Origin: Oscillospiraceae bacterium
Lineage (GTDB): Bacteria; Bacillota; Clostridia; Oscillospirales; Oscillospiraceae
Reading direction: 5' to 3'
Length of the DNA: 7,257 bases
Assembly (NCBI GenBank): GCA_031263805.1
Contig: JAISFB010000050.1
Coordinates: 1-7,257 of the forward strand
This document shows positions 1 through 6,138 of this stretch, piece by piece; the stretch's first letter is position 1; each line of letters starts with the position of its first letter. The notes under the pieces were generated by a model. It was not told the origin of the DNA. It worked only from the letters and a program-made list of their open reading frames with translations, and did not search any database. The translations under genes were made by a program, and so were the position numbers.

Positions 1-807
1 GCCGCTTCAGAGCGTGAGGATCAAGCAGGCACAGCACTTTCGGCAAAAACGATAAAAAACTATGTTTCTCTCATTTCAAGCGTGTTTGAGTATGCCGTAA
101 AAATGCAGCTTGTTCCGAAAAACCCATGCGCGGGCGCAACACTTCCTCGAAACGAGAAACACGAACGAGAAATGCTGTCGCTCACCGACGCTCAAAAGCT
201 GCTCGGTTTGCTCTCGGCAGAAACCGGCGAACGCACGCCTCTCGCGTTGTTCATATCGCTCGCGATTTACACGGGGTTGCGTCGGGGCGAGCTGCTTGGT
301 CTTGAGTGGCGCGACATCAACATCACGCTCGGACTTCTGTCAGTGAAACGAGCGGCTTACTACACGAAGGAGCGCGGCGCTTTCACGGATACGCCCAAGA
401 CAAAAAACAGCCTCCGTACATTGAAGCTCTCCGATTGTGTAATGGCTCAGCTTACGCGACTGCGCGAATGGCAGCTCAATTATGCGGCGAGCTTGGGCGA
501 TAAGTGGACGGATAGTGGCCGCGTGTTTACAAACTGGTGCGGAAACGCTATGTACTCAAACGCGCCGGAACGGTATTTCAAGCGATTATGCCGCGCGTAC
601 GGTCTACCGGTAGTATCTCTGCACTCCCTGCGTCACTTCAACGCTTCACTTCTCATCAGTGCGGGGCTCGATGTGAAAACCGTGCAGGCAAGTCTCGGTC
701 ATTCCTCCGCTTCCACGACGCTGGATATTTACGCGCACGAGTTCGCTACGGCACAAGCCCTCGCCAGTGCCGCAGTGGCAAACGCGTTGGAACGCACAAT
801 CGCTTAA
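1..807 (+). CDS. Tyrosine recombinase / phage-type integrase (5' end cut by window edge)
   Basis: This is a site-specific recombinase that would integrate and excise a mobile element by cutting att sites through a phosphotyrosine link. The frame is open from base 1, giving 268 visible residues; the GTG at 82 is internal, because the 27 codons before it (ending near KTIKNYVSLISSVFEYA) read as the helical core-binding domain. The catalytic domain follows at about residues 57-260. Using visible numbering, the catalytic set is complete: Arg94 in TGLRRGEL, Lys133 or Lys135 in the PKTKNS hairpin, His208 and Arg211 in HSLRH, His234 in LGH, and nucleophile Tyr244 in LDIYAH. The N-terminal arm-binding domain expected in this family would lie left of the window. 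The gene ends at TAA, 88 bases from the 3' end of a convergent tRNA-Pro, the usual position for an integrase next to its attachment site. By eye it is less GC-rich than the genes to the right, which fits horizontal origin. The family call is firm; the element type (phage, ICE or island) is unknown. Confidence 0.95.
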   Translation, partial: AASEREDQAGTALSAKTIKNYVSLISSVFEYAVKMQLVPKNPCAGATLPRNEKHEREMLSLTDAQKLLGLLSAETGERTPLALFISLAIYTGLRRGELLGLEWRDINITLGLLSVKRAAYYTKERGAFTDTPKTKNSLRTLKLSDCVMAQLTRLREWQLNYAASLGDKWTDSGRVFTNWCGNAMYSNAPERYFKRLCRAYGLPVVSLHSLRHFNASLLISAGLDVKTVQASLGHSSASTTLDIYAHEFATAQALASAAVANALERTIA

Positions 808-808
808 T

Positions 809-830
809 AATGACCAAACAATGACCAAAC
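809..830. repeat. Perfect tandem 11-bp direct repeat after the integrase
   Basis: AATGACCAAAC occurs twice back to back (809-819 and 820-830), starting just after the integrase TAA. Short direct repeats near the ends of integrated elements often serve as arm-type binding sites for the integrase N-terminal domain, as in lambda and Tn916. The position between int and the presumed att site fits that role, but the role is inferred. Confidence 0.75.
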
Positions 831-842
831 GCCAGGCTGGTA

Positions 843-890
843 AAGAAAAATCCCCGCAAAAGTCTTGCAGTGCAACCACTTCTGCGGGGA
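843..890 (-). terminator. Rho-independent terminator downstream of tRNA-Pro
   Basis: Read on the minus strand, an 8-bp GC-rich stem (TCCCCGCA with TGCGGGGA, + strand arms 851-858 and 883-890) is extended by three more pairs after one mismatch. It is followed by a U-rich tract (TTTTTCTTT, complement of 842-850). A smaller inverted repeat (TTGCA-G-TGCAA) sits in the loop. The stem begins 5 bases after the tRNA CCA, so it should end tRNA transcription. On the plus strand no T tract follows, so it would not work well for the integrase. It lies on the element side of the tRNA 3' end and may have come with the element. Confidence 0.85.
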
Positions 891-895
891 TATAT

Positions 896-935
896 TGGTC
901 GAGGTGACAGGATTTGAACCTGCGATCCCTTGCTC
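896..935. other. Probable attachment site (att) in the 3' half of tRNA-Pro
   Basis: Tyrosine recombinases commonly use the 3' end of a tRNA gene as attB, and the element carries a copy that restores the tRNA. Here an integrase gene converges on the 3' end of an intact tRNA-Pro with only 88 bases between. The crossover would lie somewhere in the T arm to anticodon part of the tRNA. The exact core cannot be fixed because the second att copy, at the far end of the element, is outside the window. Limits given are approximate. Confidence 0.5.
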
Positions 936-972
936 CCAAAGCAAGTGCGATACCAAGCTTCGCTACACCTCG
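896..972 (-). tRNA. tRNA-Pro (anticodon UGG), with encoded CCA
   Basis: The reverse complement folds into a complete cloverleaf of 74 nt plus encoded CCA (896-898). The acceptor stem is CGAGGTG/CACCTCG, the D stem GCGA/TCGC and the anticodon stem CTTGC/GCAAG. The loop TTTGGGA has anticodon TGG (+ strand 936-938). The T stem is GCAGG/CCTGT with one G-U pair and the loop is TTCAAAT. The discriminator is A. It decodes CCA and, through wobble, other proline codons. All stems pair, so the gene appears functional despite the adjacent integrase. It reads in the same direction as the glycyl radical enzyme operon and starts 71 bases after that operon's stop, so some read-through is possible. Confidence 0.97.
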
Positions 973-994
973 AAACGCGGCTCCCGGGGCTTAT

Positions 995-1025
995 GCGCGC
1001 GTCCGCCGCCGCTGCGGACGCGCGC
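995..1025. repeat. Strong GC-rich hairpin after the glycyl radical enzyme operon
   Basis: Two perfect 12-base arms (GCGCGCGTCCGC at 995-1006 and its complement at 1014-1025) flank a 7-base loop. The hairpin begins 18 bases after the GRE B stop on the minus strand, where an operon terminator would be expected. No T tract follows on either strand, so it is either a weak or factor-dependent terminator, an mRNA 3'-end stabiliser, or an extragenic palindrome. It shares the arm core GCGTCCGC with the palindrome at 6051-6080. Confidence 0.8.
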
Positions 1026-1026
1026 G

Positions 1027-1032
1027 ATTATA
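1027..1032 (-). promoter_or_regulatory. Possible -10 box for tRNA-Pro
   Basis: A perfect TATAAT lies on the minus strand 54 bases before the tRNA, in the gap after the upstream operon. No good -35 is found 16-18 bases away (candidates read like ATGTGA), and transcription would begin inside the GC-rich hairpin. It may be chance; the tRNA could instead be read from the operon promoter. Confidence 0.25.
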
Positions 1033-1043
1033 AATCCAAGCGC

Positions 1044-3497
1044 CTATATCACATTTTCGTGCCGCGATATGAGGTCGTTCTGGCAATCCGGCGTCAGCTC
1101 TACGAAGTACGCCGAGTAACCGGCTATGCGGACAACGAGATTGCGGTACTCGTCCGGGCTCTGCTGCGCCGCGCGCAGCTTTTCCGTTGAGACGACGTTG
1201 AACTGCGTCTCCGCGCCGCCGTTGTCCATATATGACCTGACCATATCGCGCAGCTTCGTTATGCCGCCGTCGTTGCTGAGCGTCGTCGGGTGCAGGCGGA
1301 TATTCAGGCATACGCCGTCCATAAACTTGGTGTGGTCGTAGCACAGCGAGGATGTGAACACAGCCGTCGGCCCGTTTGTGTCGCGGTTTTGCACGGGGGA
1401 CGCCGCGTCAGCTATCGGCGTTCCGGCGAGCCGTCCGTCCGGCGTCGCCCACGTCGTATAGCCCTGTCCCACGTGATCCGCCGCGCCGTACAGCCCCGCC
1501 TTGAATATCTTGGTCCGCGAGGAATAGCACTCGCGGCAGGCGTTGTAATACGTGTTGATGACCCACGTCATCTGTTCATCGGCGTACGGGTCGGCGTTCC
1601 CGAAATGCGGGACCTCGTTTATAACGCGCTGGCGCAGAGGCTCAAAGCCTTGCCAGTCGGCCATGATCGCGTCGTACAGCTCGCGCGCCGAGCACAGCTT
1701 CTTGTCGAAGACCATATACTTGATCGCCGTGAGCGAATCCGCAACGGTCGCAAGTCCCGTGGCGGTGCCGCCGTAGGAATTGTATTTCGCGCCGCCCGCC
1801 GTGCAGTCGAGGCCGCGCTCCATACATCCGTCCAGCGACAGCGATAAAATCGCCTGCGGCGTGTGATATTGCACAAGATTCTCTAAATAATTGTTCAGGC
1901 TGACCTGCGCTTTCAGATAGTACCGCGCCAGGCTGCGCCACGCCTCGCGGACCTCGTCAAACGACTTCATCTCATAGAGATAGCCCGTGTGTATCGAGCT
2001 CTGCTCGCCGTTGAACGGGTTCTTGCCGTCGTTGAGCGCGGTGCACAGCAGCGCCGAATAGTGTATGGACGCGTGCGGCGGCGCGACGCCGTTCGCGGCG
2101 GAATAGTCGTTGCCGGAGCCCGTTATCTCCTGGCAGCCGATTATCGCGTAGTCGCGCGCGTCCTCAAGGCTGAAGCCGAGCTCCGACATAATGCCGGGGA
2201 TTATCACGTCGTCGTTTTGGAACAGCGGCAGGCCGCCGACTTTTGTTGAGGTTTCGAGCGCCAGCGCCCACAGCTCGGGCGGCGTGTTCTTATTTATGCG
2301 CAGCGAGATCGTCGGGTCGTGCAGGCTGAGCCGCGCGACGCTCTCGAGCACCATAAACGTGACGGGGTTCGACGCGTCCTCGCCCGTTTTCGGGTCGATG
2401 CCGCCGATAGTATTGTGCAGATACGTGTTGCCGATGCCGATTATCTTGACGAGGTCGCCGCCGCCCGCGCCGCCGCCGTACATCGAGTTTATTTTCAGAT
2501 AGAAGCAGTCCATTATCTCCTGCGCTTCGTCCATTGTGAGCCTGCCCGCTTCAAGGTCTTGTTTCAGGTACGGCCACGTGTATTGGTCCACGCGCCCGAA
2601 AGAGCCGATGTCGCCGATGAACGCCAGCCGCAGCAGATACTGGTACGTGATCGCCGCCTGGCACGCCTCGCGGAAGCTGCGGCAGGGATTTTCGCTTATC
2701 CACGTCAGGCTGTCCGCCATTGACTCTAATTCGGCTTTTCGCTTGGCGTCGGCGCATACGGCGGCCTTTTCGAGGCATTTCGCGCCGTAGCGTTTCAGGA
2801 GCGTTGACGCGGCGTCGCAGGACATTACGATTGCTGTGTAGAACAGGACCTTTTGCGCGTCGTCGCCCATAAGATCGTTGACGTGCGCGTCTAACCAATC
2901 CTGCGCCTGTTTACGGATTTCGCCGTAGCCGCGTTCGATAATCTTCTTGAAGCCGGGCGTGAGGTGTCCGCTGGGCATCATAAGCAGCGGCGCGCCCACT
3001 TTTGTGGCGGATACGTTCATTCGCGCCAGCTCCTCGTAGCCGGGGGGCTGCCACGCCGCCGCTACGTCGTTATAGGTCTTGCCCTGCCAGAAGGGCGCGA
3101 TTTCTCTGAACGCCTCGACGTCCTCGGGCGCGATGCTCATTCGCATCGCCTCGTCGTCGGGGTTATGGTACAAGCCGTCGTCGCGCAGCGTCCAGGCGCC
3201 GCTGTCAATTATCCACGGCATTATTCCGGCGCCGCCCCAGTCCGGCGACGAGCCCGTTCCGCAGAAATTTTTGCTCGTGTTGCCGACGATCATCTCAAAG
3301 TCCTCCACGCGGACGGTCATCCGTTCGCAGACGGCTTTGAGCGCCTTGGGGCGTTTCAGGTACGGCAGCAAGCCCTCGTTTTCCCGCCAGCTTTCCGTTA
3401 TGATAACGGCGGTCTCCGCGTCCGACTGTATCACGCGGTCGCGGATCAGGTCGTGCATCAGCTGTATTCTTTCGCTGATCGGTCTGTATCGGTACAT
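1044..3497 (-). CDS. Glycyl radical enzyme B (PFL-like family; GCQE active site), substrate unknown
   Basis: This 817-residue protein is full length for cytosolic glycyl radical enzymes. The PFL-type barrel spans roughly residues 1-640 and the glycyl radical domain about 690-817. The active-site loop at 453-465 reads IIGCQEITGSGND, giving thiyl Cys455 and the probable acid/base Glu457. The radical site is Gly793 in VVRIAGYSAYFVEL. The GRVDQY segment (301-306) and DTNGPTAV (706-713) are also seen in its neighbour. A single Cys followed by x-Glu rules out true pyruvate formate-lyase and points to a dehydratase, decarboxylase or lyase. A glycine-rich stretch at 341-347 (GGGAGGG), and AGGAKYN where GRE A has HGGAKYN, suggest a different pocket from GRE A. 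There is no N-terminal microcompartment extension. The ATG is set by GGGGAG six bases upstream (3504-3509). It lies 46 bases after GRE A with no promoter seen between, so the two are probably co-transcribed. A radical-SAM activase is required for this family, but none is in the window. Confidence 0.93.
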   Translation of the reverse strand: MYRYRPISERIQLMHDLIRDRVIQSDAETAVIITESWRENEGLLPYLKRPKALKAVCERMTVRVEDFEMIVGNTSKNFCGTGSSPDWGGAGIMPWIIDSGAWTLRDDGLYHNPDDEAMRMSIAPEDVEAFREIAPFWQGKTYNDVAAAWQPPGYEELARMNVSATKVGAPLLMMPSGHLTPGFKKIIERGYGEIRKQAQDWLDAHVNDLMGDDAQKVLFYTAIVMSCDAASTLLKRYGAKCLEKAAVCADAKRKAELESMADSLTWISENPCRSFREACQAAITYQYLLRLAFIGDIGSFGRVDQYTWPYLKQDLEAGRLTMDEAQEIMDCFYLKINSMYGGGAGGGDLVKIIGIGNTYLHNTIGGIDPKTGEDASNPVTFMVLESVARLSLHDPTISLRINKNTPPELWALALETSTKVGGLPLFQNDDVIIPGIMSELGFSLEDARDYAIIGCQEITGSGNDYSAANGVAPPHASIHYSALLCTALNDGKNPFNGEQSSIHTGYLYEMKSFDEVREAWRSLARYYLKAQVSLNNYLENLVQYHTPQAILSLSLDGCMERGLDCTAGGAKYNSYGGTATGLATVADSLTAIKYMVFDKKLCSARELYDAIMADWQGFEPLRQRVINEVPHFGNADPYADEQMTWVINTYYNACRECYSSRTKIFKAGLYGAADHVGQGYTTWATPDGRLAGTPIADAASPVQNRDTNGPTAVFTSSLCYDHTKFMDGVCLNIRLHPTTLSNDGGITKLRDMVRSYMDNGGAETQFNVVSTEKLRAAQQSPDEYRNLVVRIAGYSAYFVELTPDCQNDLISRHENVI

Positions 3498-3523
3498 ATT
3501 ATTCTCCCCATTTATGATTTGGC

Positions 3524-3543
3524 GGGGCGATCGCCGTCGCCCC
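3524..3543. repeat. Intergenic hairpin abutting the GRE A stop codon
   Basis: Arms GGGGCGA (3524-3530) and TCGCCCC (3537-3543) pair around a 6-base loop in the 46-base gap between the two genes. The minus-strand stem begins at the base after the GRE A TAG. With no T tract it is unlikely to end transcription. It could stabilise the upstream mRNA or tune expression of GRE B relative to GRE A. The GTGTAGGGGCGA look recalls dispersed intergenic repeats I associate with GC-rich gut Clostridia; that link is recollection only. Confidence 0.65.
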
Positions 3544-5949
3544 CTACACGTCTAACACGGTACGGTTGATCAGGTCCTCCTGCGCGTCTAAGTGCATTTC
3601 GACGAAATAAGCCGAGAAGCCCGCCACGCGCACGACAAGGTTCTTGTATTCGCCGGGGTTTTTCTGCGCCGCGCGGAGCGTTTCCGTGGACAGTACGTTG
3701 ATCTGTATCTCCATACCGCCCAAATCGAAATATGTCTGGATCAGGCGGCTGAGCTTTTGCGCGCCGTCCTGCCCGTTGAGCGCCGAGGGGCTGAATTTCA
3801 TGTTGAACAGCGTGCCGTTGGCGAAAGCGGTCTGTTCAATGGACGCTACGGACCGTACAACGGCCGTCGGGCCGTTCGTGTCCATCTGCTGCACGGGCGA
3901 TATGCCGTCCGCCAGCGGGACGCCCGCGCTGCGCCCGTCCGGCGTCGCGCCCGTCATCGCGCCGAACATTACGTGCGCCGTGACGGGGAACATCGCGGCG
4001 GTATAGCCGCCCCTCGGCCCGGAATGCGCCGTGACGATTTTGGCGAAGTCCTCCGCCGCCCACGCGGCTATCTCGTCCACCTCCGGAACCGCGTTCCCGT
4101 AATGCGGGCAGGAGTTCTTTATATACTGCTGGAGGTCTTCGTAGCCCGCCCAGTTGTTTTTAAGCGCGTCGTACAGCTCGCGCGTCGTGCATTTCTTCGT
4201 GTCGAAGCACAAATGCTTTATCATGAACAGCGAATCCGTGACGTTGCCTATGCCGATGCCGGGGATGCCCGTACCGTTGTACTTCGCGCCGCCGTGCATG
4301 ACGTCCATGCCTTTTTCCATACACCCGCCCATCGTCGATGAGACGACGGGGAGCGGCAGCAGCTCGCGCGTCGTATATTCCGCGTTGTTCATTATGATGA
4401 CGTGCCAGCGGACGAAGAACTCCATCTGCCTGTGATACGCCTCGCGTACCTGCTCAAAGCTCTCCATCTCGTACAGATATCCCGTGGCGGGGCCGACGGC
4501 CTTGGAATTATCTATGACGCCGTTGTTGACGGCGAGCAAAACGGCCTTTGGCATATTGATATACGACATACTTCCGGTGCCGCCGCAGGCGGGCCAGTCG
4601 TTGCCGTTCCCGCCCGGCTCGACGCAGCCTATCGGCGAATAATTTCGCGCGTCTTCCAGCGTAAAGCCGCGCTTCATCAGCGCTGAGATGATGATGTCGT
4701 CGTTTTCAAACGTCGGGACTCCGCCGCATATCTTTGTCGTTTCGATGGCGGCCTCCCACAGCTCCGGCGGCGTGTTTTTATGGACGCGCAGGGACTGCGG
4801 CGGGTCGTGCAGGACGAGCCGCGCCATCGACTGGAGCATCATATACGTCACCTTGTTTGACGCGTCGTTCCCGTCCTTATCAACGCCGCCCATACACATT
4901 ATCTGCCCGGAGGTGTAGCCGGGCGCGGACTGCGTCGCCCCCTCGCTCCACGGCTTATTCATCTCGGCGACCTTCAGATAGAACAAGTCTAAGAGCTCCT
5001 GCGCGTATTCCTCTGTAATCGCGCCGCTCGCGAGGTCGCGCTCTAAGTAGTCGCCCAAATACTGATCGACGCGGCCAAATGTGATGCCGTGCATATTTGC
5101 TTCTAAGCACAGGCACGTTTGATACATATACAGGCATTGCAGCGCCTCTATGAAGCTGCGCGCGGGGTTTTCCATCGTCCAGTTAAGCGTTTCGGCCATC
5201 AGCGCGAGTTCCTTACGGCGCTCCGGGTCGCGTTCCGAGGCGAGTTTTTCCTCGGCGAGGCGCGCGTAGCGCTTTGTCAGCGCGATCATCCCCTCGCTGA
5301 CTATCGACACGGCGCGGTAGAAATTGTATTGGTTCAGCGTGTCGCCGGGCATACCGCTTTCGAGTATTTCGGCCTGCCGGCGGTCGGCGTCCTCTTTGAT
5401 AGCTTTGAACCCGACGCGCACCGCCTTGTCGTAGCCCGTGACAAAGTGCCCGACGGGCGTGTCGCTGATGCCCATGCGTCCGACCATTGTGACGCCGTTA
5501 AAATCGTGCGGCGCGTATTGCTCGGGGTAGTACGCCAGGGTTTTTGCGTAGGCGCTCTCGCTTTTCTCCCAGTAGCCTATTGTTTCGTTGACGTACCGCA
5601 TGTCCTCGTCTGAGATCTGGTACGGGTCGATACTGCGCGTTCTGATCGTGCCGCCGCCGACCTCGCTTCTGATAAACGTGACGCAGTTTTCGGGATACAG
5701 CGCCCCGGCGCGGTATTTTGCGGACTGCGCGCCGACGATGACCTCGTCGTCGCCGATGCGGACGGGGATGTTCTCGAAAATCGCGCGCATCGCCTTCGCC
5801 CGGCGCAGGATGCCGCCCAGCTCCGGGTGGCCCATATAGAACTCTGTGAGTATCTTATAGCGCGCGAGGCAAATCTCCGGCGTCGTGTCGCGGTACGCTT
5901 CGCGCTGCCTCGCCACGCGAGGCGTGATCGGTTTTAGCTTCCAGCTCAT
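3544..5949 (-). CDS. Glycyl radical enzyme A (PFL-like family; GCVE active site), substrate unknown
   Basis: This is the promoter-proximal gene of the pair, 801 residues and full length. The PFL-type barrel covers about residues 1-630 and the glycyl radical domain about 670-801. The active-site loop SPIGCVEPGG (438-447) gives thiyl Cys442 and Glu444; the radical glycine is Gly777 in VVRVAGFSAYFVEM. The GCVE motif is typical of glycerol/propanediol dehydratases, choline TMA-lyase, hydroxyproline dehydratase and related lyases. However, the residues after it (GGNGNDWPACGG) are not the GKT.GWHDAAFFN type that I associate with glycerol dehydratase-like enzymes, so I assign no substrate. It is clearly homologous to GRE B along its length (GRVDQY at 292-297, DTNGPTAV at 690-697, LRAAQ near the C terminus) but not a recent duplicate. 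There is no targeting extension at the N terminus (MSWKLKPITP). CGGAG six bases upstream (5956-5960) supports the ATG. Transcription is probably from 6024-6052. Existing databases would likely label it formate acetyltransferase, which the single Cys argues against. Confidence 0.94.
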   Translation of the reverse strand: MSWKLKPITPRVARQREAYRDTTPEICLARYKILTEFYMGHPELGGILRRAKAMRAIFENIPVRIGDDEVIVGAQSAKYRAGALYPENCVTFIRSEVGGGTIRTRSIDPYQISDEDMRYVNETIGYWEKSESAYAKTLAYYPEQYAPHDFNGVTMVGRMGISDTPVGHFVTGYDKAVRVGFKAIKEDADRRQAEILESGMPGDTLNQYNFYRAVSIVSEGMIALTKRYARLAEEKLASERDPERRKELALMAETLNWTMENPARSFIEALQCLYMYQTCLCLEANMHGITFGRVDQYLGDYLERDLASGAITEEYAQELLDLFYLKVAEMNKPWSEGATQSAPGYTSGQIMCMGGVDKDGNDASNKVTYMMLQSMARLVLHDPPQSLRVHKNTPPELWEAAIETTKICGGVPTFENDDIIISALMKRGFTLEDARNYSPIGCVEPGGNGNDWPACGGTGSMSYINMPKAVLLAVNNGVIDNSKAVGPATGYLYEMESFEQVREAYHRQMEFFVRWHVIIMNNAEYTTRELLPLPVVSSTMGGCMEKGMDVMHGGAKYNGTGIPGIGIGNVTDSLFMIKHLCFDTKKCTTRELYDALKNNWAGYEDLQQYIKNSCPHYGNAVPEVDEIAAWAAEDFAKIVTAHSGPRGGYTAAMFPVTAHVMFGAMTGATPDGRSAGVPLADGISPVQQMDTNGPTAVVRSVASIEQTAFANGTLFNMKFSPSALNGQDGAQKLSRLIQTYFDLGGMEIQINVLSTETLRAAQKNPGEYKNLVVRVAGFSAYFVEMHLDAQEDLINRTVLDV

Positions 5950-5964
5950 AAAAAACTCCGTTCC

Positions 5965-5982
5965 GCCGCCGTGCCCGGCGGC
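5965..5982 (-). promoter_or_regulatory. Leader hairpin just before the GRE A ribosome binding site
   Basis: In the mRNA, GCCGCCG pairs perfectly with CGGCGGC around a GGCA tetraloop, ending 4 bases before the CGGAG ribosome binding site. It also overlaps the first few bases of the proximal copy of the 14-bp repeat. A stable hairpin here could modulate ribosome access or mRNA stability. The structure is seen directly; the role is inferred. Confidence 0.55.
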
Positions 5983-6005
5983 ATAAATTTTGCGGCATAA
6001 ATTTT
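5978..6005. repeat. Perfect tandem 14-bp repeat in the operon leader
   Basis: GCGGCATAAATTTT is present twice with no gap (5978-5991 and 5992-6005). With transcription expected to start near 6017 on the minus strand, the copies lie at about +13 to +40, a common place for a repressor to bind. The copies could equally be a simple slippage duplication. Each carries an ATG on the mRNA strand; the proximal one opens a 12-codon frame that ends overlapping the GRE A start. Confidence 0.75.
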
Positions 6006-6023
6006 ATTGATACTATTGAAGCT

Positions 6024-6052
6024 ACTGTACCACGCCGCATCGGATTTGTCAA
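6024..6052 (-). promoter_or_regulatory. Promoter of the glycyl radical enzyme operon
   Basis: On the minus strand, a perfect -35 TTGACA (6047-6052) is separated by exactly 17 bases from the -10 TACAGT (6024-6029). This predicts a start near 6017 and a leader of about 68 nt before the GRE A ATG. The -35 overlaps the edge of the palindrome at 6051-6080, so anything bound there could affect polymerase. No other good promoter is seen for either glycyl radical gene. Confidence 0.8.
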
Positions 6053-6080
6053 GCGTCCGCGCGCTTGCGCGCGGACGCTT
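6051..6080. repeat. 14-bp perfect inverted repeat abutting the -35 box
   Basis: AAGCGTCCGCGCGC (6051-6064) and its exact complement (6067-6080) are separated by only TT. The left end shares two bases with the -35 hexamer of the minus-strand promoter. No T tract lies on either side, and the region is upstream of both divergent promoters, so a terminator role is unlikely. It may be an operator or an extragenic palindrome; it shares the GCGTCCGC arm core with the hairpin at 995-1025. Confidence 0.8.
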
Positions 6081-6095
6081 GAGAGATATAACGTG

Positions 6096-6127
6096 CGTGC
6101 GCGCACGGGGAACGCGCCGCAGGCGCG
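6096..6127. repeat. Two further GC-rich palindromes in the divergent region
   Basis: CGTGCGCGCACG (6096-6107) is a perfect 12-base palindrome. CGCGCC (6113-6118) and GGCGCG (6122-6127) form a 6-bp stem with a 3-base loop. Together with 6051-6080 they make a run of three palindromes in 77 bases of otherwise non-coding DNA. This resembles a REP/BIME-type cluster, though high GC content makes short palindromes easier to form by chance. Confidence 0.5.
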
Positions 6128-6138
6128 ACGGCATTGTT

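Noticed and set aside
82..84. GTG at 82 as the integrase start
   Set aside because: The frame stays open to base 1 and the upstream codons encode a core-binding helix typical of integrases, so the true start is outside the window.
995..1025. Classic rho-independent terminator for the operon
   Set aside because: The stem is strong but no T tract follows on either strand, so it is listed only as a hairpin.
3526..3535. GCGATCGC octamer, the cyanobacterial HIP1 motif
   Set aside because: It occurs once, inside a hairpin, and nothing else suggests a cyanobacterium.
3592..4341. Long plus-strand open frame (249 codons) opposite GRE A
   Set aside because: It is antisense to a gene with conserved catalytic motifs, is rich in Arg, Ala and Val as expected from GC-rich third positions, and has no recognisable domain. 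The same holds for 1290-1847 and 2964-3569.
1044..5949. Pyruvate formate-lyase function for the two large genes
   Set aside because: Both have a single active-site Cys in GCxE, not the adjacent Cys pair of pyruvate formate-lyase.
3544..5949. Microcompartment-associated glycyl radical enzyme
   Set aside because: Neither protein has an N-terminal extension resembling an encapsulation peptide, and no shell protein genes are in the window.
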